A DNA stretch of 64,000 nt from Neolewinella aquimaris (GTDB lineage: Bacteria; Bacteroidota; Bacteroidia; Chitinophagales; Saprospiraceae): assembly GCF_014197245.1 (NCBI RefSeq), contig NZ_JACIFF010000004.1:191548-255547 (forward strand), read 5' to 3'. The notes under the pieces are model-generated. The model was not told the DNA's origin, ran no database searches, and saw only the letters and a program-made list of their open reading frames with translations. The position numbers and the translations under genes were made by a program. Below are positions 34,801 to 44,547 of the stretch, in pieces (position 1 is the first letter of the stretch; each line of letters opens with the position of its first letter).

Positions 34801-37800
34801 GGATTTCGGTACCCAGTCCATCATCCTGTTGCAGCCCAGCAATCAGGCGGTACCTAGACCATTCGTGACCCTGAACCCCAATCAGGTGATTGCGGACGAG
34901 ATCGTAGGTTCTCCCTCGGGTGAGTCGACGACTGTCTTCGTCGCCAATACGGGCAATGCCGCACTCGAAGGAGCTACGGCCTCACTTACCGGTCCCGATG
35001 CGGACCAGTTTACCCTGAATGCCAGCGGACTCACCTCCCTGCTCGATGTTAACAGCACCGCCTCGGTAACCGTCACCTTCAGCCCGACCAGCGCCGGAGC
35101 CAAGGCAGCAACGCTAACCGTCACGGGCACTAACGCGGAGCCCACCTCCATTCAGCTGCGCGGATTAGGGAAGAACGGTACCGGAGGTTCGAATGAGCCC
35201 TCGCTTCAACAAATTTTCGACACCTACGGACTGGCCGTCGCGGTAGGCGATCAGAATGCCGCTACCAGTACCATAGAATTGGGTGCCGGCCGGACGTACA
35301 ACGACCTGCTCGGTGACGAAGTGGAACTCCAGCAGTTCCAGCGGGCGACCGGCGGCCCCGTCAGCGTCGAGGTACTCGCGGTCTTCGGCCCGGAAACCAC
35401 CAACCCCATCGTCAATTTTGGGTGGCACGAAAGCGGCAGCACGCAATCGCATACTGAGGTTTTCCGCATTGCCAACACCACCACCGGCAACGGACAAACT
35501 TTGAATCCGGAGATCACCGGGGAGACGACCTTTAATCCCGGACAGCTCACCTTCGGCTTCTACACCGAGTGGCCCGCCCTGGACAACCGCAAGGTCTACG
35601 GCGAGGACGCCCTCAATACCTTCAGCGGCGCGGTGCCCCACCACGTCAGGGCGTACGAGGTACCTGGAGAGGACAACGCCTATATTCTGGCGATCGAGGA
35701 GCTCGGAACCGGATACGATTACCAGGATTTGGTCGTCATCGTCCGCAATGTCGCTCCCGCCGGAGCGCCGTTGGTATCCGTTACTCCCGGCGAACTGATC
35801 TTCGAAACCACGGTCAATACCCAGGGAACTCAGACGCAAACCAAAACCGTAACCATCACCAACGAGGGTCGCACCGATCTGGTCATCGATGCGGTAAGCC
35901 TGACCGGCGCCTTTGCCGACCAGTTCACCTTCATTGGACCTTCGCCACTTACCCTTGCACCTGCGTCCGCGCAACAGTATGCCGTAACGTTCGCTCCCGA
36001 CCTCGACCAGACCAACCTGGGTCATCAGGAGGCCGCACTGAGTTTTGAGGGTGCCGGCTCCGATGCGAGCAACTTCGCGGTGGGCCTGCACGGACTTAAG
36101 AAAACGGGTTACGAGGGCAGCAGCGAACCGCCCCTACAGGAGGTGGTCGACGCACTCGGAATCGGCATCGACGTCGGCTGGACCACCCTGTCAAACACCA
36201 CCAGTGCTGCACCCCAGGGACAGGAGGTGATTGCTCCCATGTTCGTGGCTGCCGGCACGGGTAGCGTAGGCATCACGTCGGTAGCCCGCTACTCTCCCGC
36301 GGAAGTGCTGCCGTTCGGCTGGTACACCAATACGGACGGGACCATCACCACCAATGAGGTGGGCGTGCAGGCAAACGGCCTGGCCAATGCCCAAACCCTC
36401 TTTCCGGCCCTGGCTTCCGGTACGACCAGCTTCGACCCTCAGGGTGCCACTTTCGGCTTTTTCGTGGAATCGAAGTCGTTTAACCGCTTCAACTACACGG
36501 AGGACGCCCTTAATACCGGCGTGGCTCACCGTACCCGCGTCTATCCGGTCCGCGACCGACAAGGGTTCATCGTGGACAACAGCTACCTCGTGTGTTTTGA
36601 GGACGCTACCAACGGGGATTACCAGGACTACGTCTTCGTCGTAACCAACGTAAAACCTGCCGGGGCGGGTGCGCAGGTGCTGACGTTTGCACCGAACAGC
36701 ATTGACATTCAGGCAGCGCGCGGACAAGTTTCCACCACCGCCGGAACCATCATCAGCGGCAGTACCGACCTGGCCGGAAGCCAGATCACGCTCAGCAGCA
36801 GCGAGCCGTGGGTGGTACTTCCCCAGAACGTCGTGGCGGACGAACCGCTTGAATTTGCCGTAAATGCCTTTAACCTGGAGAATGGAGAATACGCAGCTAC
36901 CGTCACGGCTTCCGCGCCCGGATTTGCGCCGGCCTTCCTGCGGGTTAATGCCACCGTATCTGAATCCGTTCTTTTCTCGGCCAAGATCAACTTCCAGGAC
37001 AACACCTTCGATCCGCCTACCGGTTACGTAGCCGATGTCGGCGCAGCGTACGGTATTCGCACGGGGGGCCGATCGTTCGGCTGGATCGATCCCGCTACCG
37101 GAGACCCGCTGGACAACTTCATTAGTGCGCGGGGTGCCGGTCGTGGCGTGACCCCCAACAGTACGGACGAAGACAAGCTCCTGCGTTCGTTCAGCATGTT
37201 CGACCAGGTAGACCTGAACCCCCGGGCACCCCGGGACTGGGAGATCGCCGTACCCAACGGAAGCTACCGTGTGGAAATTGCGGCGGGAGACCCCCAGTAC
37301 TTCGACAGTCGGCATACCATTCGCGCCGAAGGGGTTACGCTCATCGAGGATTTCAAGCCTTCCACTAGCGACGTACGGCGCACCGGTTCCGGCATCGTAA
37401 AGGTGCTCGACGGCAAGCTGACCCTGGACGACATAGGTGCCACCGCCACCGGCAATTCCAAGATCATCTACATCAGCCTGGTACGGATCGACGGGGACCA
37501 GACCCTGCCGACCATCGTCGCGGACCTCAGCGGAAACCAGCAGGCCGACGGCAGTTACCGGGGCAGTGCAACGGTGACCTTGAATGCTCAGGATAACTCG
37601 AACAGTGGCGGCATTGCCTCGCTGCGCTACAGCGTAAACGGGGGGACTTTCACCAACTATGCAACCCCGGTAGTGCTAACCCTTCCGAATGGCGTAGACT
37701 CTTACGACTATCGATTGACCGCGGAGGCCACCGACCGGCGAGGCAACATTGCCAGGGAGGAAGTGAGCCTCACCGTTGTCCGCGCGAGCGGTGCCATTGC

Positions 37801-40800
37801 ACGCATCGAGAACATGACGAAAGTTCCCGGCACTAACCGCGGCTTTCCGGCGGAGGACTTCTTCTCCTTCCACTACAACAACATGGTCAAGCTGTTTAAC
37901 GGCTCGCGTCCGAACGTGCACGACCGCAACGTGGTGAGAATCCACAACGACGGTACCGCCCCGCTGTTGATCAGCGAGCTGACCACTTCCAATACGGAAG
38001 TTTTCGTGATCACCGACCTGGAGGTGCCGGCCGGCGGGCTTACCGTCGCACCGGGTGCCTACGTCGATGCGACCGTGGAGTTCATTTCGCGTGATCTTCC
38101 CGACCGTACCATACTGCTGACCGAGCAACTCGTACTAGCCTCGAATGCGGACAACGCCCAGAGTGTTTCCGCTACTTTCCGGGGCTCGTACATGCTCTAC
38201 ATCGAGGGCAACAACGAGATGACCAACCAGCAGATCTTCGAGGTGCTGGGCTTCAAAACCGAAATGGGTCGTGAGGGAGGACGCTACGTCGTGTATCCCA
38301 GCTCCGACTACCCCAGCGACGAGCAGGTAGCTTCGGGTGCGGAGGGCAGCATGATCTTGTCCAAATACTTCGTACAGGCCGATGCCTCCCAGCCGGTGAG
38401 GATGATTCAGCTGGCCGGTTTCCACGGTCCTGGAGGTGCGCCCACTCAACTGCGCAACAGCAGCAACCAGATTGTTTCGGGTATGAACTTTGACCACGGT
38501 ACGCTGAATTTCCAGACCATTCTGCCGAAGGCGTCGAATACTTCTTCCGTTCTCGCGGGGGACGCCGCCAGCAGCATTTCGTCTCCGTTCCAGATCGTAA
38601 TGGCCTATTACCGTACTACGGGCGGTAACACTTCCGGCAACCTGTCCGATCAGATTCTGGGCGTTCGTGTGTACAAAGCGATTGATCGCTTCGGTAAGGT
38701 CATCCCGAACGAGTACATCATGCTCCAGGATTACATTGGGAATGGATGCGCCGCCGGTTCCGGAAACTGTGACTGGCAGGATAACGTGGCCTACATCATC
38801 AACGCACGTCCGCTCAATCAGCCGACCGCCTCCTCGATCGCCAATCTCACGATCGACCCCGCGGTTGCCCGCAACTACCCGATTGCCGGTTCGTTCGACA
38901 AGGGATACCCCGGCAACCGACTCACCTACACCGCCCGACTCACCAATGGCTCGGATATACCGTCGTGGATCGAACTGAACGACCTCACCGGTGAGTTCAC
39001 CATGAACGCACCCTACAGTGCGGCCAACCAGAACTTACAGATCCGGGTAACGGCAACCGACTACAACGAAGTAGCCGTGAGCAGCACCTTTACCCTCTCC
39101 GTCACGGGCAGCCAGTCCGATTGTACGGTCGACGCAAACGCCGACGGACAGCCCAAGGTCCTGTTCTGCGACGGAGGAAACGTCATGCTGAACGGGTATG
39201 CCGCCACCGGTATCTACAAGTGGACGGGCCCCAACGGCTTCACCTCCACGGCCAAGAACCCGGTAGTGACCCAGGCCGGAACGTACACCCTTACCTCGGA
39301 AAGGATTCTGTACGGCAGTTGCCCGAACGTCAGCACCGTAACGGTAACGGAAGATTTCGGTAACGCACCGAGCCTGACCGTCAGCAGCCCCTCCACTACC
39401 CTTACCTGTACGGTAGGCGCACTGGAGTTGACGGCCGTTTCCGCCGCCGTCTCACCCAGCTTCTCCTGGTACGACGGTACCCGCCTGATCTCCACCTCCC
39501 GCAAACTGGTAGTAACCAAAACCGGTACCTACAGCCTTACGGCAACGGGTACCGACGGCTGCCGCGCTACGACAACGGTGACCATTACGGAAGACCTTAC
39601 CCCGCCCAGTGCCGGTAACGGCGGCAGCATCACGGCCTGTCGATTGGACGGCACCATCGATCTGTTCGCACGACTGTCCGCCTTCGGGGGAGTCCCCCAG
39701 GCCGGAGGTCGGTGGTCAATGTACGGTGCGCCGGTAGCGGGAATGTTAGACCTCACTACTGCTTTGTCGGGAGTCTACACCTATACGGTCGGTGGCAACG
39801 CCGGTTGTACGGAAGTAACTTCGGAACTGACCGTGATTCTCACGGAAAGTGAACTGTATTACCGCGATGCGGACGGTGACGGCTTCGGCGATGCCGGAGT
39901 GTCCATTCCGCTGTGTAGCCCCCGGGCCGGGTACGTAAGCAACGACAAAGACTGTAACGACGGTGATGCCGCCACCCATCCGGGAGCCACCGAAACCTGC
40001 AACGGCGTCGACAACAACTGCGACGGCGCAATTGACGAAGGGACCGCTTGTTCCTCCGGTGCCGTGGCAATCCGCATCAACGCCGGCGGTCCGAGCACTA
40101 CTTTCCAGGGCCATACCTTCTCGGCGGACCAGTACTACCGCGAGGGCACGACCTACACCAACGACAACGTGAACCTTCCGTCCATCTATAAGTCGGAGCG
40201 CACGGCGGGTGACCCATACCGGCTTCGGTACCGCGTTCCCCTCGAGAACGGCGACTACATTGTCCGGCTACACTTTGCCGAAATCTACTGGGGTGCCCCC
40301 GGTGGCGGTTCCGGTGGAAGCGGCAAACGCATCTTCGACGTAACCCTGGAAGGCAGACGAGTCATCAACGACTACGATATTACTGCCGACGTCGGCGCGG
40401 TAACGGCCGTGGTGAAAGAGTTCAGGATCACCAATACCAATGAGCGCTTCGACCTGGATCTGAATGCGGCGAGCTCGGTAGGTGGAGTCAATCAACCGAA
40501 GATCTCGGCGATCGAGATCCTCAGCCCCGGTTCGACCGGTCCGAATACGGTACCCGTTGCCGTGGCTACGGTTGATCCGATTTCCGGCTCCGCTCCCCTG
40601 TCCGTTAACCTGGACGGCACGGCTTCCTACGACACCAACGGCAGCATTGCCAACTACGCCTGGAGCTGGAACGGCGGCTCGGCAAGCGGACCGAGTGCAC
40701 GGGTGACCTTTGCGGAGGGCACGTATGCCATCACGCTTACCGTGACCGACAACGGCGGCAGCCAGGATGCAACCGTATCCAACCTCACCGTTGGCCGCAC

Positions 40801-43800
40801 CGTCATCGACAACGATGAGGATGGCGTGGAGGACAGTCTAGACAATTGCCCGACGGTCTACAATCCGGACCAGAACCTTCGAACCTACTATGCCGACACC
40901 GACGGTGATGGCTACGGCGACCCGAGTACCGCAGTAACCACCTGTGAAGCGCCGGCGGGGTACGTTGACAACAACCTAGATAATTGTCCCACCTTCGCAT
41001 CCAGCAACCTCACCGATTCGGACGGCGACGGCCTCGGTGATGCCTGCGATACCGACGACGATAACGATTCGGTAGCCGACGGCGACGATTGCGCGCCCCT
41101 GGACGACCAAATCGGAGCGGCACAACTCTACTACGGAGACAGCGATGGCGATGGCTTCGGCGATCTAACCCAGGTGATCCTATCCTGTACCCAACCAGCA
41201 GGCTACGTGACCAATGGTACGGACAACTGCCCGGCGACCTATAATCCCGACCAGCTCGACGCCGATAACAACGGCCGGGGCGACGCGTGTGACGGGACCA
41301 TAGTTGCTAAAACGTCTTTCTGGCTGGAAGCGGAGTGTGGTCAGGTAGGTGCGGTCTGGACTACGGGGAGCGATCCGCTCGCCTCCGGTACACAGTACGT
41401 GCATGCTCCGGATTACAAGGATCTGGTCAATATACCCGCGGACGTTGCCGCCAACCGCGTTCGCTTTGCCTTCGACCGGGCGCAGGCGGGTAACTACACC
41501 CTGTTTGCCCGGATCTCCGCCAAGGACCCCGACAGCGATTCTTACTGGGTCAGAGTCAATGGTGGAGCCTGGTTTAAGTGGTCGGGCGGCATCACCGTTG
41601 ACAACCTCTTTAACTGGAACAAGATGCCGATTGCCGTTCCGTTACTGGCCGGAGTCAACAGCATCGATTTCGCCTGGCGTGAGGGAGCCGCCAAGCTGGA
41701 TAAGCTACACCTGAACCTTACCGGTCTACCACCCGTCGGTCTGGGTGAAGCAGCCACCAATTGCGGCGCTGGCGTCAATCAGCTTCCCGTCGCAGTCGCT
41801 TCCGCATCCGAAACGGAAGGCGCGGCACCGCTGAGTGTAGTACTTAACGGCACCTCCTCCTACGACACCGATGGTTCCGTGGTCACCTACGCCTGGACCT
41901 GGGCCGGCGGCTCCGCTACCGGACCTACTCCCCGCGTCGTATTTCCCGCCGGCACCTATGTGGTCACCCTCACCGCGATCGACGATCGCGGCGGTGCCGG
42001 CACCTCGACCGTAAACGTAAGCGCGCTCGATGCCAATGTCGATACCGACCAGGATGGAATACCCGACGCAGCGGACAACTGTCCCACGGTGTACAATCCC
42101 GAACAATCTCTACCGGTGTACTACGCCGATCGGGACGGAGACGGACTGGGGGACCCGAACGATGTCATCGAGGCTTGCTCCCAACCGGCAGGTTACGTGA
42201 CGAACGACGACGACAACTGCCCCACAGTGAATAGTCAGGACCTGACCGATACGGACGGAGATGGACTGGGAGATCTCTGTGATGACGATGACGACGACGA
42301 CGGTGTGGCGGATGCGCAGGATTGTGCCCCCCTCGACGACCAGATCGGTGCCGGACTCCGGTACTACAGCGACGAGGACGGTGACGGGTACGGTGATCCC
42401 GGCCGTAGCATCCGGTCCTGTGCCCAGCCGGCGGGATACGTCCTGGACAATACCGACAACTGCCCGTACGAAGCCAATGCCGACCAACTCGACAGCGACG
42501 GCAATGGAGTAGGTGATGCCTGTGAGGGCGTCGTGTACACCAAGCGGTCCTTCTGGCTCGAAGCCGAATGCAGCCAAGTGGGCAGCGCATGGACCGTGAC
42601 GGCCGATGCGGACGCCTCCAACGGCGAATTTGCTTTCGCTCCCGGTAAGCGTTCGATGACGGTTCCACCGGCGGACGAAGCTGCGAACCACCTGCGGTTT
42701 GTCTTCGACGACGCCGAGGCCGGCAGCTACGACCTCTTCGCTCGAATCTCATCACTGGACCCCGACAACGACTCCTACTGGGTCCGGGTCAACGGTGGAG
42801 ACTGGTACAAATGGTCCGGCGGAATCGTGGTCGACAACTCCTTCCACTGGAACAGGATGCGGGTGAAGGTTACCCTCTCCCAGGGCATCAACGTAGTGGA
42901 CTTCGCATGGCGCGAAGGTGGCTCGAAGCTGGATAAGTTGTTCCTTACCCTCGACGCTGCTACACCCACCGGAATGGGTGCGGAGGCAGCGAACTGCGGC
43001 GTGACCGTTAATCTACCCCCGGTTGCGCGGGCGTCCAGCTCGGCGACCGGCGGGGAAGCTCCCCTGGTGGTAGACTTGGACGGCACTGCATCAACGGATT
43101 CCGACGGAAGCATCACTTCCTACGATTGGAACTGGGCAGGCGAACAAGCTTCCGGAGCTACCCCGCGGGTGACCTTCGGAGCAGGAACGCACTCCATAAC
43201 GCTCACCGTTACCGACGATGAGGGCGCCACGGCGACCGACGTGCTCACCCTGGAAGTGTTCGATCCCGAACTCGACACCGACGGGGATGGCGTGACGGAC
43301 GCATTCGACAATTGCCCCACCGTTCCCAACCCCGACCAGCAACTGTTCACCTTCTACGCAGACTTCGATGGGGATGGCCTCGGCGATCCGAACGATAGCG
43401 TGCAGACTTGCGAGCAGCCCGCGGATTACGTTACCGACGCGACCGATAACTGTCCTTCCATTTATTCTTTGGATACGACCGATAGCGACGGGGACGGCAT
43501 CGGCGATGCCTGTGACGACTTTGATGGCGTGAGTGTCAATTACTCCTTCGAAGCGGAATGCGCGAGCTTAGGTAGCGGATGGCGAGTGGAGCAGTCCACC
43601 ACCGCATCCCAGGGCCAGTACATTAACTTCATCGGCAGTGCCAACTATACTGTTCCGGCAGCCACCGTTCCGGCCCAGGAAGCAACCTTCTCGTTCGATG
43701 TAGCGGAAGCCGCTACTTACTTCCTTTACCTGCGCGTAAGTGCGCCGGATGGTGGCCGAAATTCCCTGTGGATACAGATCGATGGTGGCCCCTGGATCAA

Positions 43801-44350
43801 GTTCTGGAAAGAGGATACTGGGTCGCAACTGTTGACTACCGGATTCGAGTGGAGAAAAGTAAACGACGATGCCCAACCGGTTTCGTTCGACTTCACTCCC
43901 GGGAACCACACCGTCACGGTGGCCAACCGTGAACCGGGTACTACCCTCGACAAGGTGTTCCTATCGACCAGCGGCACGCCTCCAACTGGGACCGGCGAGG
44001 CAGCTAGCAATTGCGGTAGCCCAACTGCTCTCCAGTCTAACGAACTGCAGCGGCCCGACCCCTTCCTGACCAGCAGCAAGCGAGGCAGTACGGATGCGCC
44101 GACCGCACTCGAACTCTATCCCAATCCCGCCGTCGACGAGCTTACGCTCGAGCTCAGCAGTGAGTACGAGGGCCGAGTGGAAGTGTACCTCACCGATATG
44201 ACCGGCCGCACGGTACAACGCCTGCGCTTCGATAAATCGGCAGTTGAGCTTCGTGCCGAGATTGGTGTGGGGAATTTACCCAGCGGCGTCTACCGCTTGC
44301 GGGTAATTGAGGGCGACCGTCAGATCGTGCAGCCTTTCGTTAAAATGTAG
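31868..44350 (+). CDS. Giant T9SS-secreted modular adhesin A (4160 residues)
   Basis: Predicted cell-surface protein. Order, by eye: signal peptide (1-26); unrecognised N-terminal domain (to about 215); cadherin/Ig-like (221-312); BACON-like (317-416); Big_5-like Ig (417-530); sugar-dehydrogenase-like beta-propeller (538-995); ASH/choice-of-anchor (996-1100); DUF4114-like (1108-1298); second ASH (1301-1405) and DUF4114-like (1415-1598); BACON-like; malectin-like (1703-1875); Ig-like; an IENMTK module (1976-2320); Ig and PKD-like repeats (to 2661); a MopE-type motif (CNGVDNNCDGAIDEG, near 2720); malectin (2733-2888). Three rounds of PKD, thrombospondin type 3 calcium repeats (DSDGDGLGDACD) and a CBM6/35-like module follow (2892-4052). 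The T9SS sorting domain starts LELYPNPAVDELTLEL and ends IVQPFVKM. Carbohydrate or matrix binding with calcium stiffening is inferred. The propeller shows no complete catalytic site that I can place. Confidence 0.9.
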   Translation: MRFFYAAFAMLMTLLLASSPLSLTAQSSPPLRSADGELSVLASGLPALSGYFVEASTNELFAINMDANVPYYYGTSFRVDAVSSDWSSRILSGLRIDASYSGQQWVYPELIREGGGVSIRAQSNTLSPAGGQLPVTLGKNEQVVIRAVWNGSFTVSYSWTLSPAGTAQATTWIPCGNAFVLGRPALGALYRNNNSDNTYSGNLGEVRVSTDYSEIVTAPVSNVAPVLASIGNLRVTEGRSGTFTIRATDADAGDQLTFSISNNLPAFASLQDNGDRTATLRINPSVGEAGSYGSIVVSVSDGQLTSEETIAIVVEPVPVLSFSAGSIQVNAQTGEAVENQFVTLSSSDGSRPAITLSDDPDASEWLVFPSVPGVGELAFGIRNGLAPGYYSTSIFAISEGYTSAELFIELRVTEVSGTPRITGVSPRNGALNVPTTTSVSANELSLPNGRDGIFGVDNNSIGNQTVQLFKLPGANLVPTTANGTGGGDAINLTPLLPLEPNTTYRFVVDGVRDLTGVAFERFESTFTTSAGSTGGGGDLDAVSFTNAGNVATSALYTSLTIGPDGLFYGLTIRGTIDRWTIAEDGTLSDKFTITTLTDIYGERSAVGFTFAPGATAENLVAFVSHSSSSLTNAPAWDNKISQLRGPALGSEALVVTNLPRSRRDHLTNSIVFRPGEPEVLYFNQGSNTAGGAPDNSWGNRKERLLSAATLRLDLNKLPESAWPLDAKTTMNAAAINSADVNSPTLGSGTGTYVEANQTFPDDGTYNPYYRDAPLTLFATGVRNAYDLVWHSNGQLYIPTNGTAGGSNAPPSLHGARRPDGSFYDYEDPSGNYPVVPAANGNNTQRDWLFRVNPASGIGYYGHPNPLRGEFVLNRGPIDVENYPGTVIPDVNFRGAAFDFEFNKSPNGVIEYRSNAENGNLRGALLVCRYSGGSDIIALVPDGPNGDILTAKTGIPGFTGFTDPLDIIEDPTTGNLYVSDFGTQSIILLQPSNQAVPRPFVTLNPNQVIADEIVGSPSGESTTVFVANTGNAALEGATASLTGPDADQFTLNASGLTSLLDVNSTASVTVTFSPTSAGAKAATLTVTGTNAEPTSIQLRGLGKNGTGGSNEPSLQQIFDTYGLAVAVGDQNAATSTIELGAGRTYNDLLGDEVELQQFQRATGGPVSVEVLAVFGPETTNPIVNFGWHESGSTQSHTEVFRIANTTTGNGQTLNPEITGETTFNPGQLTFGFYTEWPALDNRKVYGEDALNTFSGAVPHHVRAYEVPGEDNAYILAIEELGTGYDYQDLVVIVRNVAPAGAPLVSVTPGELIFETTVNTQGTQTQTKTVTITNEGRTDLVIDAVSLTGAFADQFTFIGPSPLTLAPASAQQYAVTFAPDLDQTNLGHQEAALSFEGAGSDASNFAVGLHGLKKTGYEGSSEPPLQEVVDALGIGIDVGWTTLSNTTSAAPQGQEVIAPMFVAAGTGSVGITSVARYSPAEVLPFGWYTNTDGTITTNEVGVQANGLANAQTLFPALASGTTSFDPQGATFGFFVESKSFNRFNYTEDALNTGVAHRTRVYPVRDRQGFIVDNSYLVCFEDATNGDYQDYVFVVTNVKPAGAGAQVLTFAPNSIDIQAARGQVSTTAGTIISGSTDLAGSQITLSSSEPWVVLPQNVVADEPLEFAVNAFNLENGEYAATVTASAPGFAPAFLRVNATVSESVLFSAKINFQDNTFDPPTGYVADVGAAYGIRTGGRSFGWIDPATGDPLDNFISARGAGRGVTPNSTDEDKLLRSFSMFDQVDLNPRAPRDWEIAVPNGSYRVEIAAGDPQYFDSRHTIRAEGVTLIEDFKPSTSDVRRTGSGIVKVLDGKLTLDDIGATATGNSKIIYISLVRIDGDQTLPTIVADLSGNQQADGSYRGSATVTLNAQDNSNSGGIASLRYSVNGGTFTNYATPVVLTLPNGVDSYDYRLTAEATDRRGNIAREEVSLTVVRASGAIARIENMTKVPGTNRGFPAEDFFSFHYNNMVKLFNGSRPNVHDRNVVRIHNDGTAPLLISELTTSNTEVFVITDLEVPAGGLTVAPGAYVDATVEFISRDLPDRTILLTEQLVLASNADNAQSVSATFRGSYMLYIEGNNEMTNQQIFEVLGFKTEMGREGGRYVVYPSSDYPSDEQVASGAEGSMILSKYFVQADASQPVRMIQLAGFHGPGGAPTQLRNSSNQIVSGMNFDHGTLNFQTILPKASNTSSVLAGDAASSISSPFQIVMAYYRTTGGNTSGNLSDQILGVRVYKAIDRFGKVIPNEYIMLQDYIGNGCAAGSGNCDWQDNVAYIINARPLNQPTASSIANLTIDPAVARNYPIAGSFDKGYPGNRLTYTARLTNGSDIPSWIELNDLTGEFTMNAPYSAANQNLQIRVTATDYNEVAVSSTFTLSVTGSQSDCTVDANADGQPKVLFCDGGNVMLNGYAATGIYKWTGPNGFTSTAKNPVVTQAGTYTLTSERILYGSCPNVSTVTVTEDFGNAPSLTVSSPSTTLTCTVGALELTAVSAAVSPSFSWYDGTRLISTSRKLVVTKTGTYSLTATGTDGCRATTTVTITEDLTPPSAGNGGSITACRLDGTIDLFARLSAFGGVPQAGGRWSMYGAPVAGMLDLTTALSGVYTYTVGGNAGCTEVTSELTVILTESELYYRDADGDGFGDAGVSIPLCSPRAGYVSNDKDCNDGDAATHPGATETCNGVDNNCDGAIDEGTACSSGAVAIRINAGGPSTTFQGHTFSADQYYREGTTYTNDNVNLPSIYKSERTAGDPYRLRYRVPLENGDYIVRLHFAEIYWGAPGGGSGGSGKRIFDVTLEGRRVINDYDITADVGAVTAVVKEFRITNTNERFDLDLNAASSVGGVNQPKISAIEILSPGSTGPNTVPVAVATVDPISGSAPLSVNLDGTASYDTNGSIANYAWSWNGGSASGPSARVTFAEGTYAITLTVTDNGGSQDATVSNLTVGRTVIDNDEDGVEDSLDNCPTVYNPDQNLRTYYADTDGDGYGDPSTAVTTCEAPAGYVDNNLDNCPTFASSNLTDSDGDGLGDACDTDDDNDSVADGDDCAPLDDQIGAAQLYYGDSDGDGFGDLTQVILSCTQPAGYVTNGTDNCPATYNPDQLDADNNGRGDACDGTIVAKTSFWLEAECGQVGAVWTTGSDPLASGTQYVHAPDYKDLVNIPADVAANRVRFAFDRAQAGNYTLFARISAKDPDSDSYWVRVNGGAWFKWSGGITVDNLFNWNKMPIAVPLLAGVNSIDFAWREGAAKLDKLHLNLTGLPPVGLGEAATNCGAGVNQLPVAVASASETEGAAPLSVVLNGTSSYDTDGSVVTYAWTWAGGSATGPTPRVVFPAGTYVVTLTAIDDRGGAGTSTVNVSALDANVDTDQDGIPDAADNCPTVYNPEQSLPVYYADRDGDGLGDPNDVIEACSQPAGYVTNDDDNCPTVNSQDLTDTDGDGLGDLCDDDDDDDGVADAQDCAPLDDQIGAGLRYYSDEDGDGYGDPGRSIRSCAQPAGYVLDNTDNCPYEANADQLDSDGNGVGDACEGVVYTKRSFWLEAECSQVGSAWTVTADADASNGEFAFAPGKRSMTVPPADEAANHLRFVFDDAEAGSYDLFARISSLDPDNDSYWVRVNGGDWYKWSGGIVVDNSFHWNRMRVKVTLSQGINVVDFAWREGGSKLDKLFLTLDAATPTGMGAEAANCGVTVNLPPVARASSSATGGEAPLVVDLDGTASTDSDGSITSYDWNWAGEQASGATPRVTFGAGTHSITLTVTDDEGATATDVLTLEVFDPELDTDGDGVTDAFDNCPTVPNPDQQLFTFYADFDGDGLGDPNDSVQTCEQPADYVTDATDNCPSIYSLDTTDSDGDGIGDACDDFDGVSVNYSFEAECASLGSGWRVEQSTTASQGQYINFIGSANYTVPAATVPAQEATFSFDVAEAATYFLYLRVSAPDGGRNSLWIQIDGGPWIKFWKEDTGSQLLTTGFEWRKVNDDAQPVSFDFTPGNHTVTVANREPGTTLDKVFLSTSGTPPTGTGEAASNCGSPTALQSNELQRPDPFLTSSKRGSTDAPTALELYPNPAVDELTLELSSEYEGRVEVYLTDMTGRTVQRLRFDKSAVELRAEIGVGNLPSGVYRLRVIEGDRQIVQPFVKM
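40540..44020 (+). repeat. Threefold PKD-TSP3-CBM super-repeat inside adhesin A
   Basis: Three rounds of about 1.0-1.25 kb start near 40540, 41779 and 43015. Each encodes a PKD domain, a block of aspartate-rich type 3 repeats and a CBM6/35-like module starting WLEAEC, or FEAEC in the last round. The rounds are similar in protein but have diverged in DNA, so the amplification is old. Confidence 0.8.
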
Positions 44351-44382
44351 TGGCACCTCCACACACTATTCCCGTGTCACGT

Positions 44383-44418
44383 ATGGGGCTGCTCCGCAGG
44401 GGGTGGCCCCATTTTTTT
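44383..44418 (+). terminator. Intrinsic terminator after adhesin A
   Basis: ATGGGGC (44383-44389) pairs with GCCCCAT (44406-44412), with an inner CTGC-TCC-GCAG hairpin, and is followed by seven T. Confidence 0.75.
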
Positions 44419-44547
44419 GGCGGGTACGCAGGTGCCGTGGACCCCGGGAAAGCCAGGCGGTGTGGTGCACCATATTTTCTTCTTGATAAGAAAAGCATAA
44501 CTTGGTGCCCTCCTTTGTAGCTAGGCCCCACAAACACACGCTTTTTT

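Noticed and set aside
33095-37315. Long minus-strand frames (452, 308 and 374 codons) within adhesin A
   Set aside because: Antisense shadows of repetitive GC-rich coding DNA; no start signals or domains.
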